Shown one piece after another: positions 63,805-64,000 of a stretch of DNA of 64,000 nt (its first letter is position 1; every line of letters begins with the position of its first letter). A program made the position numbers and the translations under genes. Source of the DNA: Xylanibacter ruminicola (GTDB lineage: Bacteria > Bacteroidota > Bacteroidia > Bacteroidales > Bacteroidaceae); NCBI RefSeq assembly GCF_900107775.1, contig NZ_FNRF01000006.1, forward strand, positions 152,117-216,116, given 5' to 3'. The notes under the pieces are model-generated. The model saw only the letters and a list, made by a program, of their open reading frames with translations, was not told the origin of the DNA and ran no database searches.

Positions 63805-64000
63805 AGCATGAAGCGAAAGAGTTCGGGCAATTAGTAGTGCTCGGCTTTGACGTCACCGTCTTTACACCTGCACCCTATCAACGTCATCGTCTATGACGAC
63901 CCTCAATGGAGTCCTCATCTTGCGGCTGGCTTCGCACTTAGATGCTTTCAGCGCTTATCCAATCCAGACTCGGATACCCGGCGGTGCACCTGGCGGTACA
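63805..64000 (-). rRNA. rrl: 23S ribosomal RNA, 3' end (continues beyond window)
   Basis: The minus strand gives the last about 195 nt of 23S rRNA, with conserved segments such as CCGAGTCTGGATTGGATAAG-CGCTGAAAGCATCTAAG and GAGCACTACTAATTGCCC. The exact 3' end is uncertain by about 10 nt. A spacer of about 80 nt separates it from the 5S; no tRNA lies in that spacer. Confidence 0.95.

Overview
The window is core chromosome of a Bacteroidota bacterium, most likely Prevotella in the broad sense (Prevotella/Segatella/Xylanibacter). The pointers are: nearly every operon head carries the Bacteroidota-type promoter (TTTG, a 19-20 nt spacer, then TAnnTTTG); Shine-Dalgarno sites are mostly absent; and the lineage-typical families are present (TonB receptor plus DUF4249 lipoprotein, OstA-like protein, DUF5020, DUF3316, DUF5683, an LptB/SurA/LpxB envelope set). 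No phage, transposase, integrase or CRISPR array was seen. The species call is inference; 16S lies outside the window.

Layout. 0-7 kb: end of a lipocalin-like protein, a TonB receptor/DUF4249 pair, a small lipoprotein, and the rsfS-ftsH-cdsA operon. 7-11 kb: tRNA-Gln, a TIGR04076 protein, the N-degron operon clpS-clpA-aat, and a gene-free stretch carrying a promoter, a cytosine-free tract and a terminator (candidate ncRNA). 11-27 kb, minus strand: a MATE exporter, tRNA-Val, then a long co-directional block read as tig, clpP-clpX-recQ-guaB-PPIase-surA-ostA-like-mutL, with lptB upstream of tig. 27-34 kb: mlaE-mlaF, an RsbW-type kinase/STAS/orphan ATPase module, a lipocalin-like lipoprotein, and surE-lpxB-DUF5020. 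34-44 kb, plus strand: parA-parB-DUF5683-mltD-rel-pectinesterase-tricorn. 44-52 kb: merR, alaS, parC, DUF3316 and an S41 lipoprotein; three places here hold clusters of short perfect palindromes and CTAG repeats, two of them inside coding sequence. 52-57 kb: tRNA-Leu, an abundant-looking surface lipoprotein, an OmpA protein and a secreted protein. 57-64 kb, minus strand: an OM protein, then DUF177-rpmF-fabH-era-der-lipoprotein, a histidine kinase, and the 5S and 23S end of an rRNA operon.

How it fits together. Much of the window serves protein quality control (trigger factor, ClpP/X, ClpS/A with Aat, FtsH, two periplasmic PPIases, tricorn) and envelope assembly (LptB, OstA-like, SurA, LpxB, MlaEF, CdsA, OmpA). 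Points worth following are an Asn in place of the catalytic Asp of ClpP, the cytosine-free transcript with its FNR-like upstream site, a 5' leader motif it shares with tRNA-Gln, the coding palindromes around parC, competing hairpins before clpP and parC, and a partner-switching module next to MlaEF.
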